In this document: positions 46,455-54,992 of the stretch, piece after piece
How the letters are laid out: each line of letters begins with the position of its first letter
Position numbering within the stretch: the stretch's first letter is position 1
Source: Anabaena sp. UHCC 0187
Lineage (GTDB): Bacteria > Cyanobacteriota > Cyanobacteriia > Cyanobacteriales > Nostocaceae
Direction of reading: 5' to 3'
Length of the DNA: 64,000 nucleotides
Assembly (NCBI RefSeq): GCF_009712035.1
Contig: NZ_VILB01000014.1
Location: 212,086 to 276,085, forward strand
Made by a program: the position numbers and the translations under genes
The notes under the pieces: generated by a model
Told to the model about the DNA's origin: nothing
The model's input: the letters and a program-made list of their open reading frames with translations, nothing else
The model's database searches: none

Positions 46455-47174
46455 ATGAATATGCAAAAATTATCTCGTTCTTTATTATCTTTGCTCTTTA
46501 CCGGACTGGTATTACTACCATTAGTCCCAGCCCAAGCTGTCACCTTTAAAGCTAAAGGTAGTCCCCAGAAAACCGCAGGGGGAGCAACTAGGGGAGTTTG
46601 TCAGCATCTTGGGACTTCATCCCCCCAACCAATTTTGACTGCTTTGATTCCAGCCACAGAAAAGGAGTTAACAGTTGCAGCTTATCCCACTGTGCTAGTC
46701 AAGATATCTGAACCAGGGACTCAGAAAGCTGAGTTAACTTTATGGGACCAAGAAGGCAACGGAATTTATCAAACTATTGTGGATTTGACAGCTACTCCGG
46801 GAATTACTAGCTTTAAAATTCCTCAAGCGGCTGGGGCTTTGGCCGTTGGTCAGCAGTATAAATGGAATCTGGCTTTGATTTGTGATCCAGCAGAACGACA
46901 ACGAGATATTGTTTTGGAAGGCAGATTGGAACGTGTCGAACTTAGTTCTACCCTCAATAGTAGTTTAGCAACTGCCAGCCCTTTGGAAAAAGCTAAACTT
47001 TATGCTCAAAATGGTCTGTGGTATGACACTGTAGCCACATTAGCTGATTTAAAGCGATCGCTTCCCCAAAATAGCCAAATTGGCGCAGAATGGCACGAAC
47101 TTCTTCAGTCTGTTGGTTTAACTGAACTAAGCCAAGTTCCTGTAGTTGATTGCTGTCAGCAGCCCAAAAATTAA
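46455..47174 (+). CDS. DUF928 secreted protein
   Basis: 239 residues. The signal peptide ends VPAQA (~28). The DUF928 domain is recognisable from GGATRGVCQHLG, LTALIPATEKELTVAAYPTV, ELTLWDQEGNGIYQTIVDL and QYKWNLALICDPAERQRDIV-GRLERVEL. The function is unknown. DUF928 genes in cyanobacteria tend to sit next to CHAT and CHASE2 genes, as here; the cyclase gene starts 13 bases after this stop. It is probably the periplasmic partner of one of those proteins. Confidence 0.9.
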   Translation: MNMQKLSRSLLSLLFTGLVLLPLVPAQAVTFKAKGSPQKTAGGATRGVCQHLGTSSPQPILTALIPATEKELTVAAYPTVLVKISEPGTQKAELTLWDQEGNGIYQTIVDLTATPGITSFKIPQAAGALAVGQQYKWNLALICDPAERQRDIVLEGRLERVELSSTLNSSLATASPLEKAKLYAQNGLWYDTVATLADLKRSLPQNSQIGAEWHELLQSVGLTELSQVPVVDCCQQPKN

Positions 47175-47186
47175 AAATCCGCTGCT

Positions 47187-49118
47187 GTGATTAAACTCAA
47201 ACAGTTCCTCAATAACTGGCGAGCAGTATTGGTAATAACTCCATCAGTAGCGGGTTTTATCATTGTCATGCGGGTTTTGGGGTTGTTTCAGATGATAGAT
47301 TGGGCAGCACTTGACCAATTTTTTCAACTGCGTCCCCCAGAACCTCCAGACTCCCGGATTGTGGTAGTTACTATTGATGAAGCCACAATTAGAAAAGTTG
47401 GACAATGGCCAATTCCCGATGCTGTCCTGGCGAAAATGCTCGATAAAATCCGCCAACAAAAACCTGTGGCTATTGGTTTGGATTTATATCGAGATTTACC
47501 TGTACAACCTGGTCATCAACAACTCATTAAAATCCTCAAATCTACACCCAATCTCATTGGGGTACAAAAGGTGGTAGGAGATGGATTTGGACCGGAAATA
47601 AATCCCCATCCCATCTTAAGTAAACTTGATCAAATAGCTGCTTCCGATTTGTTATTAGATGCTGATGGTAAAGTCCGTCGGGGTCTAATTTCTCTTGAGC
47701 CGAAATCCGGTGAGGAAGTCTTGAGTTTGGCAGCAAAACTATCTTTAATGTATTTAGAAAATAAAGGTATTGAGTTAAAAGAATTAGATGCCCAAAAACG
47801 TCATTATCAATTAGGAAAAGCTACTTTTATTCCTTTTGAAAAAAATGATGGTGGTTATATTCGCACCGATGATCGAGGTTATCAGATTTTACTAAATTTT
47901 CGAGGCACACAAGACCACTTTCAAAAATATTCAATTATGCAAGTGGTGAATGGTGAAGTCCCTGCAAATTGGGGAAAAGATCGGATTATTTTAATTGGTG
48001 CAACTGCGGAAAGTCTGCATGATGATTTTTTCACTCCTTACAGTAGTTCTTTGAGCGCTTTTCCGGAAAGAATGCCTGGGGTAGTTATTCATGCTAATGT
48101 TGTGAGTCAAATGTTGAGTGCTGCACTGGACGGAAGACCCATGATGCGAGGTACTTCGGAAGCAATACAATGGCTATGGATTATTTTTTGGTCTTTTGTT
48201 GGTGCTATTCTCGGCTGGACATTACGTTCTCAAAAATTTATTTATAAAAATATTTCCTATAAAGAAACAATATTAAGTTTAATCGTGGCTGGCAGTAGTT
48301 TAATTTTAGGTTCTTACCTGGTTTTTCTGCAAGGTTGGTGGATTCCTGTAGTTCCACCGCTGTTAGGTTTAGGAGGATCGGCGATCGCTATTGCTATCTA
48401 TACTACCAGTTTAGAACGTCAAGACCGATACACTCTCATGGCATTATTTAAACAGCAGGTGACATCTGAAGTTGCTGATCAAATCTGGACATCTCGCCAT
48501 AATTTACTGCAAAAAGGGTCAGTTATTGGGCGAGAAATGACAGCAAGCGTACTATTTTCAGACTTAGAAGGTTTTACCTCTATTTCCACAACCATGACTC
48601 CTACGGCACTAATGTCATGGCTGAATGAATATATGCAAGCAATGGCTGATATCGTTCTCGAATACAACGGTATGGTAAATAAATTTATTGGTGATGCGGT
48701 AATGGCGCTGTTTGGTGTGCCAATTGAACGCACAAACTTGGTAGAAATCGCCATTGATGCTGAAAACGCGGTTGGTTGTGCTTTAGCAATGGCAGATAAA
48801 TTGCGATCGCTTAATCAACAGTGGCAGTTATCAGGTAATCCCACTGTTACCATTCGCATTGGTATTGCCACAGGAACAGTAGTTACTGGGATGTTAGGCA
48901 ATGCCCAAAGAGCCGAATATACAGCCCTGGGAGACACGGTAAATGTAGCATCTAGATTAGAAAGTTATGATAAATCTTTAAATTGTGGACTTTGCCGAAT
49001 TCTCATTAGTGAAGAAACTTATCAACATATTAAAGATAAGTTTCCTACCCAATTTATCGGCAGCATTAAGCTAAAAGGACGGGATGAATTAACTCAAATC
49101 TATCAAGTTTTATCTTAA
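47187..49118 (+). CDS. CHASE2-domain adenylate/guanylate cyclase
   Basis: 643 residues, GTG start. One N-terminal helix (~13-32), a periplasmic CHASE2 sensor (~35-320, RPPEPPDSRIVVVTIDEATI, YRDLP, DGKVRRGLI, RIILIGATAESLHDDFFTPY), three helices (~325-415), then a class III cyclase domain. Both metal-binding Asp are present (VLFSDLEGFTSIS and NKFIGDAVMALFG), as are RIGIATGTVVTGMLG and EYTALGDTVNVASRLES. It senses an unknown periplasmic signal and makes cAMP. It is coupled to DUF928. Its stop overlaps that of the convergent Rieske gene by four bases. Confidence 0.94.
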   Translation: MIKLKQFLNNWRAVLVITPSVAGFIIVMRVLGLFQMIDWAALDQFFQLRPPEPPDSRIVVVTIDEATIRKVGQWPIPDAVLAKMLDKIRQQKPVAIGLDLYRDLPVQPGHQQLIKILKSTPNLIGVQKVVGDGFGPEINPHPILSKLDQIAASDLLLDADGKVRRGLISLEPKSGEEVLSLAAKLSLMYLENKGIELKELDAQKRHYQLGKATFIPFEKNDGGYIRTDDRGYQILLNFRGTQDHFQKYSIMQVVNGEVPANWGKDRIILIGATAESLHDDFFTPYSSSLSAFPERMPGVVIHANVVSQMLSAALDGRPMMRGTSEAIQWLWIIFWSFVGAILGWTLRSQKFIYKNISYKETILSLIVAGSSLILGSYLVFLQGWWIPVVPPLLGLGGSAIAIAIYTTSLERQDRYTLMALFKQQVTSEVADQIWTSRHNLLQKGSVIGREMTASVLFSDLEGFTSISTTMTPTALMSWLNEYMQAMADIVLEYNGMVNKFIGDAVMALFGVPIERTNLVEIAIDAENAVGCALAMADKLRSLNQQWQLSGNPTVTIRIGIATGTVVTGMLGNAQRAEYTALGDTVNVASRLESYDKSLNCGLCRILISEETYQHIKDKFPTQFIGSIKLKGRDELTQIYQVLS

Positions 49119-49555
49119 GCCGTCTTCACAAACACAGAACCAGCTTCAATCTTAGCCTGGTAAGTTTTCAGTGGTTTTTTAGCTGGCCTTTGTTGTACCT
49201 TACCATCACGAGCAAATTCTGCACTATGACAGGGACAGATAAATTTACTTTGTTTTGCTTTCCATGCAACGGTACAACCTTCATGAGTACAGGTAGGATT
49301 AACCGCAATTAAGTTTTTGGCCGCTTTGGATGTGCCAACTACCAATACTGCGCCAATTGGCGAATTTTCTGCCAATAGTTGACCAGTTTTATCTAACTCT
49401 GCCACAGTACCCACCTTTTGCCAGCCCTTAGTAGCAGCATTAGATGTAGAAGTAGCTGATGCGTTTGTTTCCGGAGAACAAGCAGCAAGTGCGACAGGGA
49501 GAGAACTAGCTAAACAACCCAATCCTACCCAATTGATAAACTCACGACGTTTCAT
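49115..49555 (-). CDS. Rieske [2Fe-2S] protein with Tat signal
   Basis: 146 residues. A twin-arginine signal (MKRREFINWVGLG) is followed by hydrophobic sequence and ALAACSPET, where the Cys sits like a lipobox. The Rieske cluster motifs are complete: CTHEGC and CPCHSAEF. It is a single small electron-transfer protein and not the cytochrome b6f PetC, which has a longer anchor. It is exported folded by Tat and possibly lipidated. Partners are unknown. Confidence 0.9.
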   Translation of the reverse strand: MKRREFINWVGLGCLASSLPVALAACSPETNASATSTSNAATKGWQKVGTVAELDKTGQLLAENSPIGAVLVVGTSKAAKNLIAVNPTCTHEGCTVAWKAKQSKFICPCHSAEFARDGKVQQRPAKKPLKTYQAKIEAGSVFVKTA

Positions 49556-49609
49556 ATTTGCTTTTAATTAATGTCTGATCTAACATCTCAAGGCACAGTA
49601 TCTGCGCCC

Positions 49610-49915
49610 CTACAATAAGATATCACTGCTTTCTAACTTAGTTTCATCTAAACTTTCCTTAACCCTGCGGATGGGTAAATTAGCGATTAAAGCCGTTGTC
49701 CGTTGGCTGCTTTCTAGGGAGAATTCCAAACCATCTGTTTCTATTTCCACATAGCGACAAACAATAGCCAGGATTTCCTGACGCATTTTTTCTAAGGTTT
49801 GGGGGTCTAAGTCCGCACGATCATGGGAGATAACCACTTGCAGACGACGTTTAACATCATCGCGGCTGTTATCGGGACTACGAGCAAAAAGTTTTTCTAA
49901 AATTTCAAGAATCAT
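49610..49915 (-). CDS. minE: Cell division topological specificity factor MinE
   Basis: 101 residues. The N-terminal amphipathic, MinD-activating segment ([35 protein letters not shown]) and the C-terminal dimer domain ([20 protein letters not shown]) are typical. It stimulates MinD ATPase to drive pole-to-pole or patterned oscillation. It is the last gene of minC-minD-minE. Confidence 0.95.
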   Translation of the reverse strand: MILEILEKLFARSPDNSRDDVKRRLQVVISHDRADLDPQTLEKMRQEILAIVCRYVEIETDGLEFSLESSQRTTALIANLPIRRVKESLDETKLESSDILL

Positions 49916-49953
49916 TGCGGGTATGTGTCAGGCACAAGAAACTGGGAAGTTAA

Positions 49954-50760
49954 TTAAACAATCTTTGACCACAACATCTTTCTTAAGCGGGAGAAGATGT
50001 TTTTATTAGATGAGTCAAGCTCAAGAAATTCGACAGTTTCCCCTTCCAATCTCCGAGCAATGTTCTCAAAAGCTGTGGCAGCTAAAGAGGGAGTGTCTGA
50101 TAATACTAAAGGTTCGCCACGGTTGGTAGAGACAATCACACGCTCATCATCGGGGATTACTCCAATTATGGGGATGGCGAGAAGTTCCTGAACATCCTGT
50201 ACAGACATCATATCATTTGCCTGTACCATTGCTGGTCTAATTCTGTTAACTATTAAGTTAATCTTTTTTACACCTTGGGCTTCGAGTAATCCCACTACCC
50301 GATCAGCATCACGGACTGCGGAAATTTCGGGAGTGGTAACAATCAGGGCTTCTTTGGCTGGTGCAGTCGCATTTTTAAACCCCATTTCAATCCCCGCAGG
50401 GCAGTCAATCATCACATACTGATACTTTTGCGCTAGGGCATTTACCAGTAACTTCATTTGATCTGGTGTTACCGATTCTTTATTTCGATGTTGGGTAGCT
50501 GGAAGCAGTACCAAATTAGGTTGTCGCTTATCTTTCACCAAGGCTTGTTCTAAACGACACTCCCTAGCTAGAACTTCCACTGCTGTATAAACAATGCGAT
50601 TTTCTAGCCCCAGGAGTAAATCTAAATTTCTCAAGCCAAAATCGGCATCAATTAAGGCTACTTGCTTGCCTATTTTGGCTAAGGCCATCCCTAAATTAGC
50701 TGAAACTGTGGTTTTACCCACTCCCCCTTTACCGGAGGTAATGACAATAATACGAGTCAT
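49954..50760 (-). CDS. minD: Septum site-determining ATPase MinD
   Basis: 268 residues from the ATG at 50760 (MTRIIVITSGKGGVGKTT); the frame extends 11 residues further upstream but this start matches the family exactly. Deviant Walker A GKGGVGKTT, ALIDADFGLRNLDLLLGLEN, MIDCPAGIEMGF, and a C-terminal amphipathic membrane helix (NIFSRLRKMLWSKI). It positions MinC at the membrane to block off-centre FtsZ rings. minE follows 38 bases later. Confidence 0.97.
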   Translation of the reverse strand: MTRIIVITSGKGGVGKTTVSANLGMALAKIGKQVALIDADFGLRNLDLLLGLENRIVYTAVEVLARECRLEQALVKDKRQPNLVLLPATQHRNKESVTPDQMKLLVNALAQKYQYVMIDCPAGIEMGFKNATAPAKEALIVTTPEISAVRDADRVVGLLEAQGVKKINLIVNRIRPAMVQANDMMSVQDVQELLAIPIIGVIPDDERVIVSTNRGEPLVLSDTPSLAATAFENIARRLEGETVEFLELDSSNKNIFSRLRKMLWSKIV

Positions 50761-50877
50761 GATAATGCTGTATGAGACTTGAGGGAACAACAATAAAATA
50801 TTTAAAGCTATTGATTGATTCTAATTCAGTCATCGTCACAGAATTAATTACTATAGATTCTTTGTTACCCAAGAACT

Positions 50878-52044
50878 TCAGATCAGATTTTGTGTAATTA
50901 ATTGCGTCCGACTACTTAATTGACTACGAGAAAAATCAGCGGCTTTAACAATGCGAATTCCTTCGGTTGTAATATGTGCAACTTCAGGAAAAAAGTTGAT
51001 TGGGGGCTTTTCTGGCGCTCTAGCGACAGCATCAGCAATTCGCAATTGGGTTGGTTCCATTTGCAAGGCCATGATCAGAGATTCCCGATTTCCACCGGCT
51101 CCAGCATGGGCAACTCCCCGCAATCGTCCCCAAATCAGAATATCCCCATCGGCAATGACGATACCACTAGGATTAATATCTCCCAAGATAATTACTGTAC
51201 CGGGATGACGAATTTCCACACCGGATCTGACTGTCATTTGCAGATAGAGGGCATCTGCCAGGGGACTGGGGGTAGATTGAATATCACCGGAGAGGGATGT
51301 TTGGAGTTGGATTTGCTCTACGGAATAACCCAGGGTACAAGCAGCAATGGCCGTTTGTCTCCGACTGGTGGCTACGGATTTTAGTTGGATTTGGTATGTA
51401 TTTAAAGTTTCTGCCAAATCTTGCAGTTGTCTGTTATCTAATAACCGATCTTTAGCTACCAGATGCAGGGCTGTATTTGGCTTCCGTAAGCGATCGCCTG
51501 CATTGAGACGCTGTTTCATTTGTTGCCAAATCTCCCACCAATTAAATTCTGATGGTGGTACTTGAGATTCAGTGGGCAAAATTAATAACAGTCGCTCTCC
51601 TTCAGTTTTTAACTGAACTTGAATATTATGATCTGGTAATTCTAAATCAGTATTTGGTAACTCAGATAAAATAAAACTAGATTCTCCAGAATCAGAAAGA
51701 TTAGATTCTAAATTTTCCGCAGTAGAATTACCTTTTAAATAGGCAATCACAGAGTTTAACTCTGTATTGGGGATAATAGGATCAGATTCTACTTTATGAT
51801 CAGCAGAGTCTATATTTATCTCGCCAGGGTTAGAATTAGTTACCTCTTGATCAACCTGCTCAGAAATTGACTCTGATTTAGGAAATTCAGAGTTTATTTG
51901 ATCAGCTTGAGTAGCATCAGCAGCATCTACATTAGTTTGGACAGAATGAGAATTAGTTATCTCTTGATCAACCTGATCAGAAATTGATTCTGATTTAGGA
52001 AATTCAGAATTTATTTCATGAGGTTTAGCAGAATCAGAATTCAT
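50878..52044 (-). CDS. minC: Septum site-determining protein MinC with long duplicated N-terminal extension
   Basis: 388 residues, about 130 longer than a usual MinC. The C-terminal beta-helix that binds MinD is clear (GTVIILGDINPSGIVIADGD, ILIWGRLRGVAHAGAGGNRE), preceded by an N-terminal MinC-like domain (~135-250, VQLKTEGERLLLILPTESQV). Residues 1-~130 are acidic, low-complexity and contain a 39-residue unit repeated twice, beginning INSEFPKSESIS. The DNA units start at 51844 and 51961, 117 bases apart. It inhibits FtsZ assembly; the extension may be a flexible tether. It is the first gene of the min cluster, with no frame disruption. Confidence 0.93.
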   Translation of the reverse strand: MNSDSAKPHEINSEFPKSESISDQVDQEITNSHSVQTNVDAADATQADQINSEFPKSESISEQVDQEVTNSNPGEINIDSADHKVESDPIIPNTELNSVIAYLKGNSTAENLESNLSDSGESSFILSELPNTDLELPDHNIQVQLKTEGERLLLILPTESQVPPSEFNWWEIWQQMKQRLNAGDRLRKPNTALHLVAKDRLLDNRQLQDLAETLNTYQIQLKSVATSRRQTAIAACTLGYSVEQIQLQTSLSGDIQSTPSPLADALYLQMTVRSGVEIRHPGTVIILGDINPSGIVIADGDILIWGRLRGVAHAGAGGNRESLIMALQMEPTQLRIADAVARAPEKPPINFFPEVAHITTEGIRIVKAADFSRSQLSSRTQLITQNLI

Positions 52045-52091
52045 GCAGCACTAGCCAAAATACACCAACATTGAGATATTCATAAAAGTTG

Positions 52092-52160
52092 GATAATTGG
52101 CAATTGGTAATTGGTAATTGGTAAGACTCTTGCCTTTTGCCTTTTGCCTCTTGCCTTTCT
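52092..52160. repeat. AATTGGTAATTGG and TTTTGCC microsatellite-like repeats
   Basis: GGCAATTGGTAATTGGTAATTGG is followed by CTTGCCTTTTGCCTTTTGCC and further degenerate units. These are short tandem repeats typical of intergenic DNA in this genome; the first is the complement of the AATTACC array inside the TpsA gene. Confidence 0.8.
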
Positions 52161-52161
52161 T

Positions 52162-53487
52162 TTACATCTTCCCTATCAATCTTTGATAAACTGTCCCTAA
52201 CGCATCAGCATTACCGACATTACCGGGAAACAATACCACTGGTAAATTAGGAAACAGGGGATGATCAGATGGTGTAATTACCATTGAACAACCTGCTAAA
52301 ATTTGACCAAGTAACCGAGCGGAAGTTAAAGTCAGTCCCGTACTTAAAACATCGTTGGAAGTAATACCACCCTTACTGATTAGAAATCCCAGATCAGATG
52401 GTAAACCCTGGACAATATCCATAAGTAAAGCGGAAACTGTGCTGCCAAAATCTAACCTAGTTTTGACATCTTTAAAAGCCAATTCCTGACGGCTAGTATA
52501 AACTACTGGAGTTTTACCAGCATTATGTACTACTTTGACATTTTCGAGAATCTCGGTTAGCAGTTTAGCAGATTCATTTACCCCATTCTCAAGTAATCTG
52601 CCGACATTAACTTCTATACCTACTGTTCCCTCAACTTGTAACAGTGATTCTAACTGTTGAGTTGTCTTTTTGACGTGAGAACCCACAATGATTGCACCGG
52701 GTTTACCACCACGCACGTATTCTGCCATATTTTCAGCAGCAATGGGTTGGGGAGGTAAGGCAGCCAAAGCTGTTAAAATACTAGCAGCAGACCGGAATAA
52801 AAAGCGTTTTCCCTGACTTGCGGCTGTTAATAAATCTACAGCAAAGGTGTTGAGATCCTCCTGATTTTCCCCGTCTACGACACCACACTGATTATTCTCA
52901 AGTTGCAATAAGCTTTCTAAACTACCAGCACGGATATCTGCAAGTAAAAATCTAGTCACGGTATCTTCTTTGATCCGGCCTTTGGTTTTTTCTTCTACAT
53001 ACTTGGGCAGGTAGCTATAATTGTAACCAAAGACGGAATCACGGGCAAATTCTGTTTCATGTACGGGAGTGGGAACACCATCAATAATTAGATAGTGAAT
53101 GCTATCGCGGGTAATTCTCCCTCCTTCAAAAAATGCGGGAACGAGAAAATGAGCATCAAAAGGACCGAGTTCTTCGGTAATCACATCAGTTTCGATGGGA
53201 TAATGTCCCCGTAAGGTGGAGTCAGAACGACTAACTACGAGAAAATCGCCGATTTTTTCGGCTGCTAATGCGAGTTTAAGGTTATGACAAACTTCTCTAG
53301 TTACAGATGCGGCTGCTTCTGGGGTGAGGGAACGAGTATTTGTTAAAATAAAGAAAATGGGAGCATCATCTTTTAGTCCTAAACGTAAAGTTTCTACATC
53401 CCAGCGCATTAATAATAAACAACTGTGGACGGTTTGCGAACCGGTGGGATCATCATCAAGGACAATTATTTTGGGTTGGTTATTCAT
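52162..53487 (-). CDS. Four-carbon acid sugar kinase family protein (DUF1537/OtnK-like)
   Basis: 441 residues with the family's two domains: an N-terminal substrate domain (IIVLDDDPTGSQTVHSCLLL, VSRSDSTLRGHYPIETDVI, FDAHFLVPAFFEGGRITRDS) and a C-terminal nucleotide domain (GAIIVGSHVKKTTQQLESLL, GFLISKGGITSNDVLSTGL, VLFPGNVGNADAL). Relatives phosphorylate threonate, erythronate or 3-dehydrotetronate in catabolism of oxidised sugars. None of the usual pathway partners (aldolase, isomerase, dehydrogenase) is adjacent, so the substrate here is open. Confidence 0.9.
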   Translation of the reverse strand: MNNQPKIIVLDDDPTGSQTVHSCLLLMRWDVETLRLGLKDDAPIFFILTNTRSLTPEAAASVTREVCHNLKLALAAEKIGDFLVVSRSDSTLRGHYPIETDVITEELGPFDAHFLVPAFFEGGRITRDSIHYLIIDGVPTPVHETEFARDSVFGYNYSYLPKYVEEKTKGRIKEDTVTRFLLADIRAGSLESLLQLENNQCGVVDGENQEDLNTFAVDLLTAASQGKRFLFRSAASILTALAALPPQPIAAENMAEYVRGGKPGAIIVGSHVKKTTQQLESLLQVEGTVGIEVNVGRLLENGVNESAKLLTEILENVKVVHNAGKTPVVYTSRQELAFKDVKTRLDFGSTVSALLMDIVQGLPSDLGFLISKGGITSNDVLSTGLTLTSARLLGQILAGCSMVITPSDHPLFPNLPVVLFPGNVGNADALGTVYQRLIGKM

Positions 53488-53498
53488 AATTTATTTTT

Positions 53499-54161
53499 TT
53501 ACACTTTTGTGAGTTTTCTGAGTTCTGCTTGCACATCTAAGGCAATCTGTAATGATTGATTCAGAAGTTGAGCATATTCACTAGCTTGATTACTAATTTG
53601 TAAGTTTTGCAGGTTGGCTAAATTATTTACCACTAAATCCTGGTTATTAGCAAGCAGTTTTTTATTATCGCGCAAAATCCGCTCACTTTTTAAGGCGCGG
53701 ACTAAATCTTCTCTAATTAGTTGCAATGCAGATATTACCTGTTCTCTGTCGCTAATGCTACTTTTGGCGTTACCAGAGTTAGTAAGTTGATCATTAATAT
53801 CTATAGCTTGAACGACTTGATGATATTTTTCCACTTCGTCTAACAGGGTTGTGAGTGCGTGGGGACAGGTTTTTTTTCGCCAGAGCGATCGCCCGACAAC
53901 CACCGCAACGGGTACAATAATGAGTAGAATCACCCCCAGTTTATTGGAAGATCCCAACGTGGGTAAAATGATAAAAGCATAAATAGTACCAACTATAATC
54001 GGTGTCAGCGCCAAAGCTACCAAAGCTTCATTGAGAAAAAAGCCAAGTCGCTTTTCTTTGTCTGCCATGATTGAGGGACGAAAAACGTCTTCAGGATCAA
54101 ATCCAGTTAAGCGTCTTAGTTCCCCTTTGCTGATTTCTAAACCTACTAAATCTGGCTGCAC
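53499..54161 (-). CDS. Uncharacterised membrane protein with C-terminal coiled coil
   Basis: 220 residues. The N-terminus (ISKGELRRLTGFDPEDVFRP) is followed by two helices (~46-68 FLNEALVALALTPIIVGTIY and ~75-93 VILLIIVPVAVVVGRSL) and then ~120 residues predicted as helical, with a coiled-coil-like run (ILRDNKKLLANNQDLVVNNL). No family is recognised. Its 5' end is 338 bases from the palindrome-rich gap; the sugar-acid kinase gene starts 11 bases downstream, so the two may be co-transcribed. Confidence 0.75.
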   Translation of the reverse strand: MQPDLVGLEISKGELRRLTGFDPEDVFRPSIMADKEKRLGFFLNEALVALALTPIIVGTIYAFIILPTLGSSNKLGVILLIIVPVAVVVGRSLWRKKTCPHALTTLLDEVEKYHQVVQAIDINDQLTNSGNAKSSISDREQVISALQLIREDLVRALKSERILRDNKKLLANNQDLVVNNLANLQNLQISNQASEYAQLLNQSLQIALDVQAELRKLTKV

Positions 54162-54510
54162 TCGGTAGATACTCCTTGAGAAAGGGTGAGTTAAGTATCT
54201 ATTTTAGTTGATCTACAAGATCCCCGACTTCTTTGAGAAGTCGGGGATCTAAATTCAAATATGATAGCTATATTCACGGAAACCAGTTTTCAGGATTTGT
54301 GCCAAAGAAGCAATGGATCTTACCTATTCTTCCAGCCTGTAAATCCTTAAATCCTGGATATCCTGATAGCGTTCGCGGTAGCGGGTATGACTCCTACGTC
54401 GTCACGCAAGCTATAGCCATTTCAGACAAAATAAATTATGTGCTATGATCAAGTGCATATAATTGTTCATAGTTTGACATTTTTAATTAAGTAGGGAATA
54501 TGAGGTATTG
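54162..54510. other. Repeat-bearing divergent gap
   Basis: It contains palindrome copy 3 (54218-54250) and a copy of the CCTGTAAATCCTTAAATCCTGGATATCCTGAT repeat (54333-54365) joined to AGCGTTCGCGGTAGCG. No gene is seen. It must hold divergent promoters for the flanking genes. Confidence 0.55.
54218..54250. repeat. 33-bp dispersed palindrome, copy 3
   Basis: AGATCCCCGACTTCTT-T-GAGAAGTCGGGGATCT, identical to copy 2 (13428) except the central base. The arms are perfectly complementary. Confidence 0.85.
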
Positions 54511-54966
54511 ATGAAAACCACATTAACCAGCTTATCATCTTCTCTCTACAACCAAGATTTTCATCTTTGGGTAAAATCAACAATTGAAATATTACAACAA
54601 AAAAGATTTGCAGAATTAGATATTGAAAATTTAATTTCTGAAATAGAAAGCATGGGAAATAATGATAAAAAATCAGTTAAAAGTAACTTGAGAATTTTAT
54701 TAATGCACTTGTTAGAATGGCAATATCAACCAGAAAAACGGACAAATAGCTGGCGCACAACCATTAAAGAACATCGTCACCGTTTGGAAGATGATTTTGC
54801 CGATAGTCCAAGTTTAAAGAATTACTTTTTAGAAGTGTTTAATGAATGTTATCAAAAAGCTAGAGATTTAGCAGCCTCAGAAACAGGTTTATCTATATCT
54901 GTTTTTCCTGTGGAATGTCCTTTTGATGCTAATTTAGTTCTCAAGTCTGATTTTTTACCAGAATAG
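54511..54966 (+). CDS. DUF29 family protein
   Basis: The ATG at 54511, eight bases after GAGGT, is preferred to the TTG at 54508. The 151-residue chain has the DUF29 pattern: LYNQDFHLWVKSTIEILQQK, FAELDIENLISEIESMGNND, SNLRILLMHLLEWQYQPEKR, and W-x-x-T-I-x-EHRHRL. DUF29 proteins are small, helical, present in many copies in cyanobacteria and of unknown function. It stands alone. Confidence 0.92.
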   Translation: MKTTLTSLSSSLYNQDFHLWVKSTIEILQQKRFAELDIENLISEIESMGNNDKKSVKSNLRILLMHLLEWQYQPEKRTNSWRTTIKEHRHRLEDDFADSPSLKNYFLEVFNECYQKARDLAASETGLSISVFPVECPFDANLVLKSDFLPE

Positions 54967-54992
54967 GGGAATTAATGGTTATGATTAGCCCC

